A stretch of DNA of 64,000 nt from Synechococcus sp. 1G10 (GTDB lineage: Bacteria; Cyanobacteriota; Cyanobacteriia; PCC-6307; Cyanobiaceae). The notes beneath the pieces were generated by a model that worked only from the letters and a program-made list of their open reading frames with translations, had not been told where the DNA came from and ran no database searches. The DNA is taken from contig NZ_NQKW01000004.1 in NCBI RefSeq assembly GCF_002252625.1, forward strand, positions 62,001 through 126,000, given 5' to 3'. The translations under genes were made by a program, and so were the position numbers. Within the stretch, counting starts at the first letter, position 1. Each line of letters opens with the position of its first letter. Below, piece after piece: positions 27,222 to 36,501 of this stretch.

Positions 27222-29282
27222 GTGAACGACGCCTCGCCGTCCTCAACCCCCAGCCCCGACAGCGTCGGCGGCATGCCCTTGCCCCCTGGCTGGTGGGAGC
27301 AACTCAAGCTCTGGTGGGCGGAGTTCAGCCTCCAGACCAAGCTGCTGGCGGTGGCCACCCTGGTGGTCAGCCTGATGATGACCGGAATCACCTTCTTTGC
27401 GCTCAATGGCATCCAGAGGGATGCGCGGATGAGCGACACCCGTTTTGCCCGGGATCTGGGCCTGCTGCTCTCAGCCAATGTGACACCGCTGGTGGCGGAA
27501 GGGCATGACCGGGAACTGGCGGCGGTGGCTGAACGCTTCTGGCGCTCCAGCCGCAGCCTGCGCTACATCTTTTTCGCCGATCCCGAAGGGGTGATCTATC
27601 TCGGGATTCCGATCAGCGCCACCAACGGCGGCAGCGAGCTGCTGCTCAGCCGTCGCCTGGAACTGCCCGCCGAACTGCAGCGCCGCCCCCAGAACCCCCT
27701 GATCCGGCAACACCTCAGCCCCGATGGCCAGGTGACCGATGTGTTCGTGCCGATGGTCAGCGAGGGGCGCTATCTGGGTGTGCTGGCCCTCGGCATCAAC
27801 CCCAACGAGGCGGTGCTCGCCAGCGCGGCCCTCACGCGGGAGGTAACCGTGGCGGTATTCATCTCGATCTGGGTGCTTGTGATCCTGGGGGCGGTATTCA
27901 ATGCCCTCACGATCACCCGCCCGGTGAAGGAATTGCTGCGGGGTGTGCGCGCGATTGCCGGTGGCGATTTCGAGGCCCGCATCGCCCTGCCCGTAGGCGG
28001 AGAGTTGGGGGAGCTTCTCAATGGCTTCAACGACATGGCCTCCCAGCTGAAGGTCTACGACGCCGCCAACATCGAGGAACTCACCGCCGCCCAGGTGAAG
28101 CAGCAGACCCTGATAGCCACCATGGCGGATGGCGCGGCCCTGCTTGATGGCGAAGGGCGGATCGTGCTGGTCAATCCCACCGCCAGGCGGCTGTTCCGCT
28201 GGGAAGGCCGCAACCTCGAAGGCAACGAACTGGGCAGTGAACTGCCCGATGTGCTGGCGATGGAGCTGCAGGGACCGCTGGACTCCCTGGTAAGTGGGGA
28301 GAAGGACAGCGCTGACGTGCGCTGCAGTTTCGGGGAGCCGCCGCGCACCCTGAGGATCGTTCTGCAAACCGTCAAAGATGCCGCGGGGGAAAGCCTGAAG
28401 GGCATTGCCATGACCGTGCAGGACCTGACTCGAGAGGTCGAACTCAACGCTGCCCAGAGCCGCTTCATCAGCAATGTGTCCCATGAGCTGCGCACGCCGC
28501 TGTTCAACATCAAGAGCTACGTCGAAACGCTGCATGACCTGCGCGATCAGCTGAGCGAGGAAGAAACCCAGGAATTCCTGGCGATCGCCAACGCCGAAAC
28601 CGACCGCCTCACCAGGCTGGTGAACGACGTGCTCGATCTCTCGCGGCTGGAATCGGACCGCACCTGGATGCTGGAGCCGATGGAAGTGCGCCCTGCCATG
28701 GAGCAGACCCTGCGCAACTACCGCCTCAACGCCGAGGAGAAGGGAGTGCAGCTGGAGCTGGAGGTGGATGCTCAGCTGCCCAGGGTGCGCGGCAACTGGG
28801 ATCTGCTGCTGCAGGTTCTCGATAACCTCGTGGGCAACGGGCTCAAGTTCACCCAGGCCGGAGGCAGCCTGATGCTGAGGGCCTATCCCTGGCCCGACTC
28901 CTGCCATTTTGATCCCTCCAACCAGCCAGCCAGTGATGCCCCGAGCTGTGAACTCAGCTCACCCCTGCCGCGGCTGCGCGTCGAGATCGCAGATTCGGGC
29001 GCAGGCATTTCCCTAGTGGATCAGCAGCGCATCTTCGAGCGCTTCTACCGGGTCGAGAATGCGGTTCATACCGAGGCAGGCACAGGGCTTGGTCTTTCAA
29101 TCGTGCGTGGCATCCTCGAGAAGCACGGCACGGACATCCAGATGGCAAGTGAGCCTGGGATAGGCACCACCTTCTGGTTCGACCTGCCCCTGGAGCAGGC
29201 CGACAGCGATGAGCTGATGGTGGAAGGTGAGCGCCGCTCTCAGAAGTCCCGTCTGGCTGAGCCGAATCTGGCCGAGGTGTAG
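27222..29282 (+). CDS. nblS: Sensor histidine kinase NblS/Hik33 type
   Basis: Membrane-bound two-component kinase that in cyanobacteria senses high light, cold and nutrient stress and phosphorylates RpaB. The 686-residue protein has TM1 at about residues 40-62, a periplasmic sensor region, TM2 at about 203-226, a HAMP linker (RPVKELLRGVRAIAGGDF), a PAS domain (LIATMADGAALLDGEGRI), the HisKA box with phospho-acceptor H421 (VSHELRTPLFN) and the HATPase domain (NLVGNGLKFT, DSGAGI, GTGLGLSI). The start is GTG 27222. It follows purD and runs toward kaiC with six bases between them. Confidence 0.92.
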   Translation: MNDASPSSTPSPDSVGGMPLPPGWWEQLKLWWAEFSLQTKLLAVATLVVSLMMTGITFFALNGIQRDARMSDTRFARDLGLLLSANVTPLVAEGHDRELAAVAERFWRSSRSLRYIFFADPEGVIYLGIPISATNGGSELLLSRRLELPAELQRRPQNPLIRQHLSPDGQVTDVFVPMVSEGRYLGVLALGINPNEAVLASAALTREVTVAVFISIWVLVILGAVFNALTITRPVKELLRGVRAIAGGDFEARIALPVGGELGELLNGFNDMASQLKVYDAANIEELTAAQVKQQTLIATMADGAALLDGEGRIVLVNPTARRLFRWEGRNLEGNELGSELPDVLAMELQGPLDSLVSGEKDSADVRCSFGEPPRTLRIVLQTVKDAAGESLKGIAMTVQDLTREVELNAAQSRFISNVSHELRTPLFNIKSYVETLHDLRDQLSEEETQEFLAIANAETDRLTRLVNDVLDLSRLESDRTWMLEPMEVRPAMEQTLRNYRLNAEEKGVQLELEVDAQLPRVRGNWDLLLQVLDNLVGNGLKFTQAGGSLMLRAYPWPDSCHFDPSNQPASDAPSCELSSPLPRLRVEIADSGAGISLVDQQRIFERFYRVENAVHTEAGTGLGLSIVRGILEKHGTDIQMASEPGIGTTFWFDLPLEQADSDELMVEGERRSQKSRLAEPNLAEV

Positions 29283-29288
29283 TCGGCT

Positions 29289-30833
29289 CTAGAAGGAGAC
29301 CTCGCCATCGATGCCGCGGGCAATGCGCGAAAGCTCCGCCCGCTCATCGGTGGTGACCCGGTGGGGAACACCACTGATGATGCGCTCGAAGTTGGAGAAG
29401 GAATCCCTGATTTCCGGGCCACTTCCTGTGATCACGAATTCACGGATTCCTTTGTCATGCCAGGAGCCACGCATCTTGAACACGTTGATGGCCCGAGCCA
29501 TCTCACCACGGATTTCCACATACTGAAGCAAGATGATGGTGTCAGTGATCGTGGAGATGTGGGAGTCGGTGATGGAATGACTGCCCATAAACTCCTCCGA
29601 TGTGTTGGTGAAGAAGCCGGCGATCTCCTCCTGCTTGGCATAGCCTGTGACCCCAATCACAAATTGCCTGAAGGCGTTGTGGCTGACCCCCCTGGAGAGG
29701 GCTGAGAGAGAATCGATTGCCATCCGCGCGGGCTTGAACTGGCCGATCTCTGTTTTGATAATCTGAAGGTGGTCTTCAAGACCTGTGGATTCAGGGTAGG
29801 CGCAGATGATCTTGAGCATTCCATCCTGCTCCATCTGCTCAAAATCAATTCCCCAGCTGGTGGCATTGCGCAGCAACTGGGCCCGCGACTCCTCATAGGC
29901 GAAGAGGATGGCACGCTCCTTGTTGTTGTAGGCATCTTCGACGAACTTGCTCACAAGCAACGTTTTGCCCGTGCCGGTGGCACCCGTGGCAAGGATGATC
30001 GAATCTTTGAAGAAGCCGCCGCCGCACATTTCATCGAGGCGCTGCACCCCTGAGCTGATGCGCACATTCGAAGAGCGCTGGGTGAGCTGCATCGCCCCGA
30101 GCGGGAAGATGGCGACCCCATTGGCTCCCATGGTGAACGGAAATTCACCTTTCATGTGGGTCGTGCCGCGCAGCTTGAGAATTTCCACGGTGCGCCGTCG
30201 CCGTTCGCCTTCAAGCACGTTGCGCAGGATGATCACATTATCGGAGACAAATTCCTCCACCCCGTAGCGAGCGATTGGGCCGTATTCATCAACCCGCTCT
30301 GTCGTCATCACAGTGGTGACACCGATTTCCTTCAGCCTGGCGATCAGGCGAAAGATCTCTCGCCGCACCACCGAAACGGCGTCGTACTGCTGAAAAACAG
30401 CAGTGATCGAATCAATGGCAACTCTCTTTGCCTTGTACTTACGAATGGCATAGTTGATCCTCTCGATCAACCCAGACAGATCGAAATTACCTGCTACATC
30501 CTGGCCATCCGGGTCGGGGGAGGCGTCCAGAATGAAGAGCTTCTCCTGATCCACCAGTTCCTGCAGATTCCAGCCGAAACTGGAGGCATTACGGATGATG
30601 TCGAGGGGAGACTCCTCAAAGGTCACAAAGATCCCAGGCTCATCAAAGTCACGGATGCCGTTGTGGAGAAAGTGAAGGGAAAAAACCGTCTTTCCCGTGC
30701 CAGAAGTGCCACTGATCAGCGTGGAGCGTCCGATCGGCAGACCCCCCTGGCAGATGTCATCAAGGCCTTCCACGCCTGTGGGCAGCTTCTGCAATCTCAT
30801 GCTGGGCTGGCTGACGGCATCGAAATCCTGCAT
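29289..30833 (-). CDS. kaiC: Circadian clock ATPase/kinase KaiC
   Basis: Core clock protein: a hexameric ATPase and autokinase whose phosphorylation cycle keeps time. The 514-residue double RecA-like protein has Walker A boxes GTSGTGKT (42-49, CI) and GATGTGKT (284-291, CII), and catalytic glutamate pairs at 73-74 and 314-315. The phosphorylation sites equivalent to S431 and T432 of S. elongatus are S427 and T428 (SHISTITD), with T422 equivalent to T426. All key residues are intact. It is third in the kaiA-kaiB-kaiC order, 76 bp after kaiB. The coding DNA is AT-richer than its neighbours. Confidence 0.98.
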   Translation of the reverse strand: MQDFDAVSQPSMRLQKLPTGVEGLDDICQGGLPIGRSTLISGTSGTGKTVFSLHFLHNGIRDFDEPGIFVTFEESPLDIIRNASSFGWNLQELVDQEKLFILDASPDPDGQDVAGNFDLSGLIERINYAIRKYKAKRVAIDSITAVFQQYDAVSVVRREIFRLIARLKEIGVTTVMTTERVDEYGPIARYGVEEFVSDNVIILRNVLEGERRRRTVEILKLRGTTHMKGEFPFTMGANGVAIFPLGAMQLTQRSSNVRISSGVQRLDEMCGGGFFKDSIILATGATGTGKTLLVSKFVEDAYNNKERAILFAYEESRAQLLRNATSWGIDFEQMEQDGMLKIICAYPESTGLEDHLQIIKTEIGQFKPARMAIDSLSALSRGVSHNAFRQFVIGVTGYAKQEEIAGFFTNTSEEFMGSHSITDSHISTITDTIILLQYVEIRGEMARAINVFKMRGSWHDKGIREFVITGSGPEIRDSFSNFERIISGVPHRVTTDERAELSRIARGIDGEVSF

Positions 30834-30909
30834 GGGGCGTTTGAGCTAGGCCCAGAATCTAGGTCCCTGTCCGGCAAAGAACAGAAAAGAAAGGGGTGAT
30901 CTAAAGATT

Positions 30910-31248
30910 TCAAGTGTCATCGGAATCACCCATCATCTCGTCGGAGATCTGATGATCAGTGAGTTCATCATAAAGCAGGTCAAGACCGATCAACACCCGC
31001 TCGCGATCGGAGAGATCGCCAATGATTCGACGCACCGGTGGCGGCAGAATCTTGGCCAGTGTGGGGGTCGCCAGGATCTTGTCTTCTTCGGCCAGCTGAG
31101 GATTCTTGAGAACGTCGATCACCTTGAGGGCGTAGACACCCTTGAACTCCTGCTCAAGAATCAGGCGTAGCGTTTTTAGTGCCCGCATCGAATTTGGCGT
31201 GTTGCCAGCAACGTAAAGCTTGAGAATGTAAGCTTTCTGTGGACTCAT
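30910..31248 (-). CDS. kaiB: Circadian clock protein KaiB
   Basis: Fold-switching clock protein that binds the KaiC CI ring and sequesters KaiA at night. The 112-residue protein has the KaiB core ([58 protein letters not shown]) and an acidic C-terminal tail ([10 protein letters not shown]). Its ATG overlaps the kaiA stop by four bases (ATGA), implying a single kaiABC message. Confidence 0.97.
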   Translation of the reverse strand: MSPQKAYILKLYVAGNTPNSMRALKTLRLILEQEFKGVYALKVIDVLKNPQLAEEDKILATPTLAKILPPPVRRIIGDLSDRERVLIGLDLLYDELTDHQISDEMMGDSDDT

Positions 31249-32132
31249 GATTGCACCTGAGATTCGGTGATGGCCTTGCCGACCATTCCATCATTGGCTT
31301 TGACCGACGCCTCTGAGGGAAGTGAGCGGCGGTACATTTCACAGAGATGGGCCATGACATCAAGCAAGGCCAGGCGATAGTCCTTGAGAAAATCCTGCCT
31401 GTGGCCTTCTAATTGCAGTTTTTTCCAGAATTCATCAATCATATCCATGTGGATCTCAACTGTTTTGGTAATAGGTAAATCGCTGAAGAAGGCCGTATTC
31501 ACGAAGCTTTCCAGTGCCTGGTTGGCTGCTGTCTGATCATGAAAGTAGCTGATCAGCAGATCCCGATAGGTTCGCTGCAGGGAACGCAGAAGCAATTTTC
31601 GCTCAGCCGCAGGGAGATTGCGCAGAAAGCGGGAGGAATCACGCTTGTAGAACACCCCCAGATAGCCAAGCCTTTCGCGCAGGCGATGGGGGAGCCTCCA
31701 GTTGGATTGGTCACTCTCCCCAGCGTGGGAATCGCTGGCCTCGAGGTCATCCCCCGATCCTGGTGCACTTCTGCGGCGCAGGCAGCGGGAAATTGCCGCA
31801 TCGAGGCTGTAGCTGAGCTGCTCCATCTGGTCGGGAGGCAGATGCACTTCGCCCTGGAAGTACTCCATCTGGCCGCTGATCGGGCCCAACACCACCGCCG
31901 GCAGGATCATGCCCTGGTCCCTCAGGCGCTGGAAGGCCTCAACGGAGAGCACCCCGGGCTCGAGCAGGACCGCATCGAACTGATCCCAGCAGCGCTCCAG
32001 CTCGGCGGCGGGATTCTGCCGCAGGCCCAGCTCCATCAACTCATAGCGACCCTGCGGCAACCAGGTGCTGCAGGCCTGGCGCAACGGCTCATCGCGGATC
32101 AGCGAGGCCACGGTGAGCGCCGGCTGGGTCAT
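31245..32132 (-). CDS. kaiA: Circadian clock protein KaiA
   Basis: Binds the KaiC C-terminal tails and stimulates daytime autophosphorylation. The 295-residue, full-length protein has an N-terminal pseudo-receiver domain (residues about 1-135), a variable linker ([13 protein letters not shown]), and the conserved C-terminal four-helix domain ([36 protein letters not shown]-like [12 protein letters not shown]). An intact kaiA separates this genome from Prochlorococcus. The 3' third is strikingly AT-rich (48 of 120 bases G/C at 31381-31500). Confidence 0.96.
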   Translation of the reverse strand: MTQPALTVASLIRDEPLRQACSTWLPQGRYELMELGLRQNPAAELERCWDQFDAVLLEPGVLSVEAFQRLRDQGMILPAVVLGPISGQMEYFQGEVHLPPDQMEQLSYSLDAAISRCLRRRSAPGSGDDLEASDSHAGESDQSNWRLPHRLRERLGYLGVFYKRDSSRFLRNLPAAERKLLLRSLQRTYRDLLISYFHDQTAANQALESFVNTAFFSDLPITKTVEIHMDMIDEFWKKLQLEGHRQDFLKDYRLALLDVMAHLCEMYRRSLPSEASVKANDGMVGKAITESQVQS

Positions 32133-32306
32133 GGGGAGAGAAACGGCGGCAGCGGTTGACAGACCTTAGTGTTGACGACTCGGCAGGCAAGGAGAGATGA
32201 TCGACCATTGTCCATCGATTGGTTGTGCGGCAGGCCTGAACAGTGCTGAGTAGGTAGCGGCGAAGGTCTCTCCAACTCCACTGGCCTGTCCACGCCCCCT
32301 GAGCCC

Positions 32307-32720
32307 ATGAGTCCAGCCACCGAGAGTCCTGCTCCCGAGAGTCCAGCCACCGCAATGGAAAGTTCCACTGCCGTTGCACCGGGAGCCGACCTGTACGGGA
32401 TCGCCGAAGCCTCCGGCCAGCAATTCTGGTTCCAGCCGAACCGCTACTACGACCTCGACCGCATCGCCGCCGAGGTGGATGAGACGGTGACCCTGGAGAA
32501 CGTGCTGCTGGTGCGCGACGGACAGGGCACCAACCTGGGTCACCCTTATGTCAGTGGCGCCACGATCGAGCTCAAGGTGATGGCCCATCGCCGCGGTCCG
32601 AAGATCCTGGTGTACAAGATGCGCCCGAAAAAGAAAACCCGCCGCAAGAACGGGCACCGTCAGGAGCTCACCCGGGTGATGGTCCAGTCAATCAACGTCA
32701 ACGGAAAACCGATCGACTGA
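32307..32720 (+). CDS. rplU: 50S ribosomal protein L21
   Basis: Component of the large ribosomal subunit, binding 23S rRNA. The 137-residue protein has an N-terminal extension ([19 protein letters not shown]) encoded by short degenerate repeats of GAGAGTCC at 32304-32360. The L21 core follows ([55 protein letters not shown]). It is transcribed with rpmA, as in most bacteria. It is divergent from kaiA. Confidence 0.96.
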   Translation: MSPATESPAPESPATAMESSTAVAPGADLYGIAEASGQQFWFQPNRYYDLDRIAAEVDETVTLENVLLVRDGQGTNLGHPYVSGATIELKVMAHRRGPKILVYKMRPKKKTRRKNGHRQELTRVMVQSINVNGKPID

Positions 32721-32767
32721 GCATCAGCTCCTCGGCCCAGTCTGAAATCCCTCCACCAGCTTTCCCC

Positions 32768-33034
32768 ATGGCTCACAAGAAAGGCACAGGTTCAACACGC
32801 AACGGCCGCGACTCCAATTCCAAGCGCCTCGGCGTCAAGCGCTACGGCGGAGAAACCGTGACAGCCGGCTCCATCCTCGTGCGCCAGCGCGGCACCTCGG
32901 TGATGCCTGGCGTGAATGTTGGACGTGGATCCGACGACACCCTTTTCGCCCTCGTGCCGGGTGTGGTGAGCTTCGAGACGATCAAACGTGGTCTGCGCGC
33001 CCGCAAGCGCATCCACGTGGCCCAAGCCGCTTGA
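32768..33034 (+). CDS. rpmA: 50S ribosomal protein L27
   Basis: Large-subunit protein near the peptidyl-transferase centre. The 88-residue protein begins [20 protein letters not shown], with the typical basic N-terminal tail and the [11 protein letters not shown] and [10 protein letters not shown] motifs. It is 47 bp after rplU. Confidence 0.98.
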   Translation: MAHKKGTGSTRNGRDSNSKRLGVKRYGGETVTAGSILVRQRGTSVMPGVNVGRGSDDTLFALVPGVVSFETIKRGLRARKRIHVAQAA

Positions 33035-33068
33035 TCCCGATCAGGCCATCCAGGTCTTCCACTTCAGC

Positions 33069-33881
33069 TCATTCCATCAACCGGTAAGCCCGGGTGGTGA
33101 TCAGGTAGGGGTGGAAGACCTCCAGAAACCGGCTCTGCAGGGTGCGAAAGAACCGCTCCACCAGTGCTGGATCATCAAAGTGGAAGGGATATTCCCCCGC
33201 AAAGCCCTGGAAGAAATACCAGTTGAGCAGGGCAATGGACCCATGCTTCATGCGGGCAGCGAAACGCTCCAGCTGCCCGGCAGGATCGCTCAGATGTTCC
33301 AGCACATCGAGGCAAACGACCGTATCGAAGTGCTGGGGCAGGCCAGGATCCCCCAGGTCTCGGCAGATCTTCAGCCGATTGCTGAGCCCGAAACGTTCGG
33401 CCCTCTCGGCCACGAAGGCCCGGTTATGGGGGTTGAGGTCCACGAACCACACCTGGTCCACCTCATCCAGTGCCGCGGCAGCCAGAGCATGGGTGCCGAT
33501 GCCACCCCCGAAATCGAGCACGGTTCCACGGGCAAAACGGGTCTGCAGCCGCAGGGTGTCGCCGATGTAGTCCGCACTGCCCAGGTGCCAGGCGGCCAGC
33601 TCCAGCAGATGTCCGGTGCCCACGGTCTGCTCATAGAACGCCTCCACCCGCTGGGGATCGAAGCCCAGCCCACCGGGATGCAGAGAGGCCAGATCCGCGC
33701 AACTGCGGGGCAGGCGCTCCTCCAGCTGGTCAGGAGTCAGGCCCAGATAGGAAGCCAGCTGCTGGCGCAAGGCAAAGCCATCGTCATGGAAGGACTCAAG
33801 ACCAAGTCCCTCACGCACCGCACCGCTCCCACCGTCCAGGGTCGCGACTGGACCGGGCAGGGGGCTCACACCTTCAGGCAA
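33069..33881 (-). CDS. SAM-dependent methyltransferase, class I
   Basis: About 270 residues from a TTG at 33881 (MPEGVSPLPG). GTG 33869 is an alternative, and the frame stays open to 33947, overlapping the upstream transporter gene. The Rossmann SAM-binding site is TVLDFGGGIGTHALAAAAL, followed by acidic WFVDLNP and the DTVVCLDVLEHL post-motif. The C-terminus resembles UbiE/ubiquinone-type methyltransferases (LLNWYFFQ, HPYLITTRAYRLM). Substrate unknown. It converges on rpmA, 34 bp apart. Confidence 0.78.
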   Translation of the reverse strand: MPEGVSPLPGPVATLDGGSGAVREGLGLESFHDDGFALRQQLASYLGLTPDQLEERLPRSCADLASLHPGGLGFDPQRVEAFYEQTVGTGHLLELAAWHLGSADYIGDTLRLQTRFARGTVLDFGGGIGTHALAAAALDEVDQVWFVDLNPHNRAFVAERAERFGLSNRLKICRDLGDPGLPQHFDTVVCLDVLEHLSDPAGQLERFAARMKHGSIALLNWYFFQGFAGEYPFHFDDPALVERFFRTLQSRFLEVFHPYLITTRAYRLME

Positions 33882-33909
33882 ATAACACGCTTCTGAAACT
33901 GGAGCCAGG

Positions 33910-34665
33910 CTACGGCGAGCCCAGATCCTCCAGCTCCTCGCCGGCACCGGGCACCTCCAGCCAACGGCGCAGCCAGGCCACCAGCAGATAGAACGGCAGG
34001 GTGTCGAGCAGGGCCGCCACCAGCTTGAACAGGTAGCCGCTGGCGATAAAGCCCCCCAGCTGGGGCAGCACCGCCTCCTCGCCCCGAATGGGGAGCACGT
34101 GCGCGGCGTAGTGGCTGATCAGCACCACGGCCGTGGTGTCCACCAGCTGGCTGACCAGGGTGGAGCCGTTGTTGCGCAACCACAGCGCTCGTCCGGCGGT
34201 CAGGCGCTTCCAGAAATGAAACAGCCGCACATCCGTGAACTGGGCGGCCAGATAAGCCACCATCGAGGCCCCCACCGCCCCGAAAGCCAGGGATCGCATC
34301 TCATAGAACAGCGGCAGGCGCTCACCCGCCAGCGCCAGCGGCAGGCCTGCGCTGCCCCCATGGCCATCCAGCCCAGGCAGGATCCCCCCCAGCCAGAGAA
34401 TCAACACGATCCAGCCGTTGAGCAACAGGCCCACCCACACCAGTTGACTGGCCTGCCGCTCCCCCCAGATCTCGCTGATCAGGTCGGTGCAGAGGAAGGT
34501 GAGCGGATAAGGCAGGGCCCCCACAGCCACCACGATCGGCCAGCCACCGATCGAGCCCAGGGTGAGGAAGCGGGTGAGGCCAAGAATGTTGAGCATGCCC
34601 ATAGTGCCCAGAAACAGACCGGCCAGCACGAGAAAAGCCAGATCACGGCGCTGCTGCAGGGTCAC
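33910..34665 (-). CDS. Queuosine precursor transporter (YhhQ/VUT family)
   Basis: A 251-residue inner-membrane protein with about six hydrophobic segments and YhhQ family features (LTFLCTDLISEIWGERQA, SLAFGAVGASMVAYLAAQFTDV, RNNGSTLVSQLVDTTAVV). YhhQ relatives import queuine or preQ precursors for tRNA wobble modification. The GTG start at 34665 was chosen because the family begins there; upstream sequence is polar and Pro-rich. It is divergent from truB, another tRNA modification gene. Confidence 0.85.
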   Translation of the reverse strand: MTLQQRRDLAFLVLAGLFLGTMGMLNILGLTRFLTLGSIGGWPIVVAVGALPYPLTFLCTDLISEIWGERQASQLVWVGLLLNGWIVLILWLGGILPGLDGHGGSAGLPLALAGERLPLFYEMRSLAFGAVGASMVAYLAAQFTDVRLFHFWKRLTAGRALWLRNNGSTLVSQLVDTTAVVLISHYAAHVLPIRGEEAVLPQLGGFIASGYLFKLVAALLDTLPFYLLVAWLRRWLEVPGAGEELEDLGSP

Positions 34666-34733
34666 GGGTGAAGGAGGAAACGGGTGCTCCCCCCAGCCTG
34701 CAGGCCAGGGCCCCAGATGCAACAGTGCCTGCC

Positions 34734-35654
34734 ATGACCATGTCCGGCAGCCGCCTCAGCGCTAACCAGTCCCAGGCACCCTGCGGGTTCCTCATTCTCG
34801 ACAAACCGGCCGGCGTCACCTCCCACGGCTGTGTGGCGCTGGTGCGCCGCCGTTATGGCCTCAAGCGCGTCGGCCATGGCGGCACCCTCGATCCGGCCGT
34901 GACCGGTGTGCTGCCGCTGGCGCTGGGGTCAGCCACCCGCCTGCTGCCCTACCTCGACGGCGCCAAGGCCTACCGGGGAGTGATCCAGCTGGGCCTTTGC
35001 ACCGACAGCGACGACCTCACGGGCGCTGTCCTGGAGCGCCGGCCGCTGCCGCCGCTCAGCCGGCAAGAGCTGGAGGCGGCCCTGAACCCTTTCCGTGGGC
35101 CGATCCTGCAACGGCCGCCGCAGGTGTCTGCGGTGCATGTGCAAGGGGAGCGTGCCTACGCCAGAGCCCGGCGCGGCGAGCACTCGGAGCTGCAGGAGCG
35201 GGCCGTCACGGTCGAGCGGCTGGAGCTGCTCAGCTGGGAGCCCAGCTCGGGCCAACTGGAACTGGAGGTGCGCTGCAGCGCCGGCACCTACATCCGCTCC
35301 CTGGCCAGGGACCTGGGTGAGGCCCTCGGCTGCGGCGGGGCCCTCGCCAGGCTTCGGCGCACCGAAGCCCTGGGCTTCACACTCAGCGGTGCCGTGGGCC
35401 TTGAGGATCTCGAGGCGGAGCCGCCGCCACCGCCCCTTGCCCCCCTGCTTGCCCTGGGCCAGTACCCCGCCTTCACCCTGGAGCCCGGCGATCTGGTGAG
35501 CTGGCGCTGTGGGCGGCGCCTGGCCGGCCCCACCCACCTGAGCGAGGGCCAGGTGGTCGTGATACTGGATCCGGATGGCAACCTGGCAGGAATGGCCCGG
35601 ACTGTCTCAGACGGCTGGCTCCAGCCCCGGCTGGTGCTGGAGGCCACGGGCTGA
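34734..35654 (+). CDS. truB: tRNA pseudouridine-55 synthase
   Basis: Makes pseudouridine 55 in the tRNA T-loop. The 306-residue protein shows FLILDKPAGVTSHG, the catalytic-aspartate motif GHGGTLDPAVTGVL, YLDGAKAYRGVI and the RCSAGTYIRSLARDLG block, with a C-terminal PUA-like region. ATG 34734 was chosen (MTMSGSRLSANQ) since homology begins soon after. Confidence 0.95.
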   Translation: MTMSGSRLSANQSQAPCGFLILDKPAGVTSHGCVALVRRRYGLKRVGHGGTLDPAVTGVLPLALGSATRLLPYLDGAKAYRGVIQLGLCTDSDDLTGAVLERRPLPPLSRQELEAALNPFRGPILQRPPQVSAVHVQGERAYARARRGEHSELQERAVTVERLELLSWEPSSGQLELEVRCSAGTYIRSLARDLGEALGCGGALARLRRTEALGFTLSGAVGLEDLEAEPPPPPLAPLLALGQYPAFTLEPGDLVSWRCGRRLAGPTHLSEGQVVVILDPDGNLAGMARTVSDGWLQPRLVLEATG

Positions 35655-35723
35655 TCCTCCCTGGGATCCCCCTGCGGCCCCGACGCTCCAAGCCACGCCC
35701 CACTCTTCATCGATCGCCCCTCC

Positions 35724-36497
35724 ATGGCCGGCCACAGCAAGTGGGCCCAGATCAAACGCCAGAAGGCCGTGGTCGATGCCCGGCGCGGGGTGGTCTTCAC
35801 CCGGCTGGGGCGTGAGATCACGGTGGCGGCCCGCAACGGGGCCGATCCGGCGGGGAACTTCCAGCTGCGCACTGCCATCGACAAGGCCAAGGCTGCCGGC
35901 ATGCCCAGCGCCAACATCGAGCGGGCCATCGCCAAGGGCTCTGGCCAGGGCGGCGGCGAGGCCGATCAGTTCGAGGCGGTCCGCTACGAGGGCTACGGCC
36001 CCGGCGGGGTTGCGGTGCTTGTGGAGTGCTTCACCGACAACCGCAACCGCACCGCCGCCGACCTGCGCCTGGCCTTCAGCAAGCAAGGAGGAAACCTCGG
36101 GGAGAGTGGCTGCGTGGGCTACCTGTTCGAGCAACAGGGGGTCGTGCGGCTGGAGCCACCGATGCCCTGCGAGGAGCGACTGCTCGAGAGCCTGCTGAAC
36201 CTGGAGGATCAAGGCGGTCCGCCGGTGCTGGGCTACAGCCTGGAGGGGGAGAACGCCGAGGTGTTCTGCGGCTCCACCGACCTGGAGGCCCTGCAGAACC
36301 AGTTGCGGCTGCTGGGCTGGCCCGTGCACGACTGGGAGTCGCGCTGGGTGTCATCCATCCCCTGCCGGCTGGAGTGCGACGACCAGCTGCGGCGCTGCCT
36401 GCGCATGCTCGACGCCCTCGAGGATCTCGATGACGTTCGCAGCCTGACCTCCAACCTGGAAGCGGACGCCGAGCTGCTTGATGCCGTGATGGGCTGA
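35724..36497 (+). CDS. YebC/PmpR family protein
   Basis: YebC proteins were annotated as transcription regulators and, more recently, some have been linked to relief of ribosome stalling. The 257-residue protein starts [22 protein letters not shown], with the conserved [19 protein letters not shown] and [15 protein letters not shown] signatures and an acidic, domain II/III C-terminus. It follows truB by 69 bp in the same direction and converges on nagB with four bases between the stops. Confidence 0.93.
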   Translation: MAGHSKWAQIKRQKAVVDARRGVVFTRLGREITVAARNGADPAGNFQLRTAIDKAKAAGMPSANIERAIAKGSGQGGGEADQFEAVRYEGYGPGGVAVLVECFTDNRNRTAADLRLAFSKQGGNLGESGCVGYLFEQQGVVRLEPPMPCEERLLESLLNLEDQGGPPVLGYSLEGENAEVFCGSTDLEALQNQLRLLGWPVHDWESRWVSSIPCRLECDDQLRRCLRMLDALEDLDDVRSLTSNLEADAELLDAVMG

Positions 36498-36501
36498 GCC
36501 C

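Noticed and set aside
32133-32306. Promoter TTGACA at 32156-32161 for rplU
   Set aside because: No acceptable -10 box lies 16-19 bases downstream on that strand; the hexamer alone is not enough.
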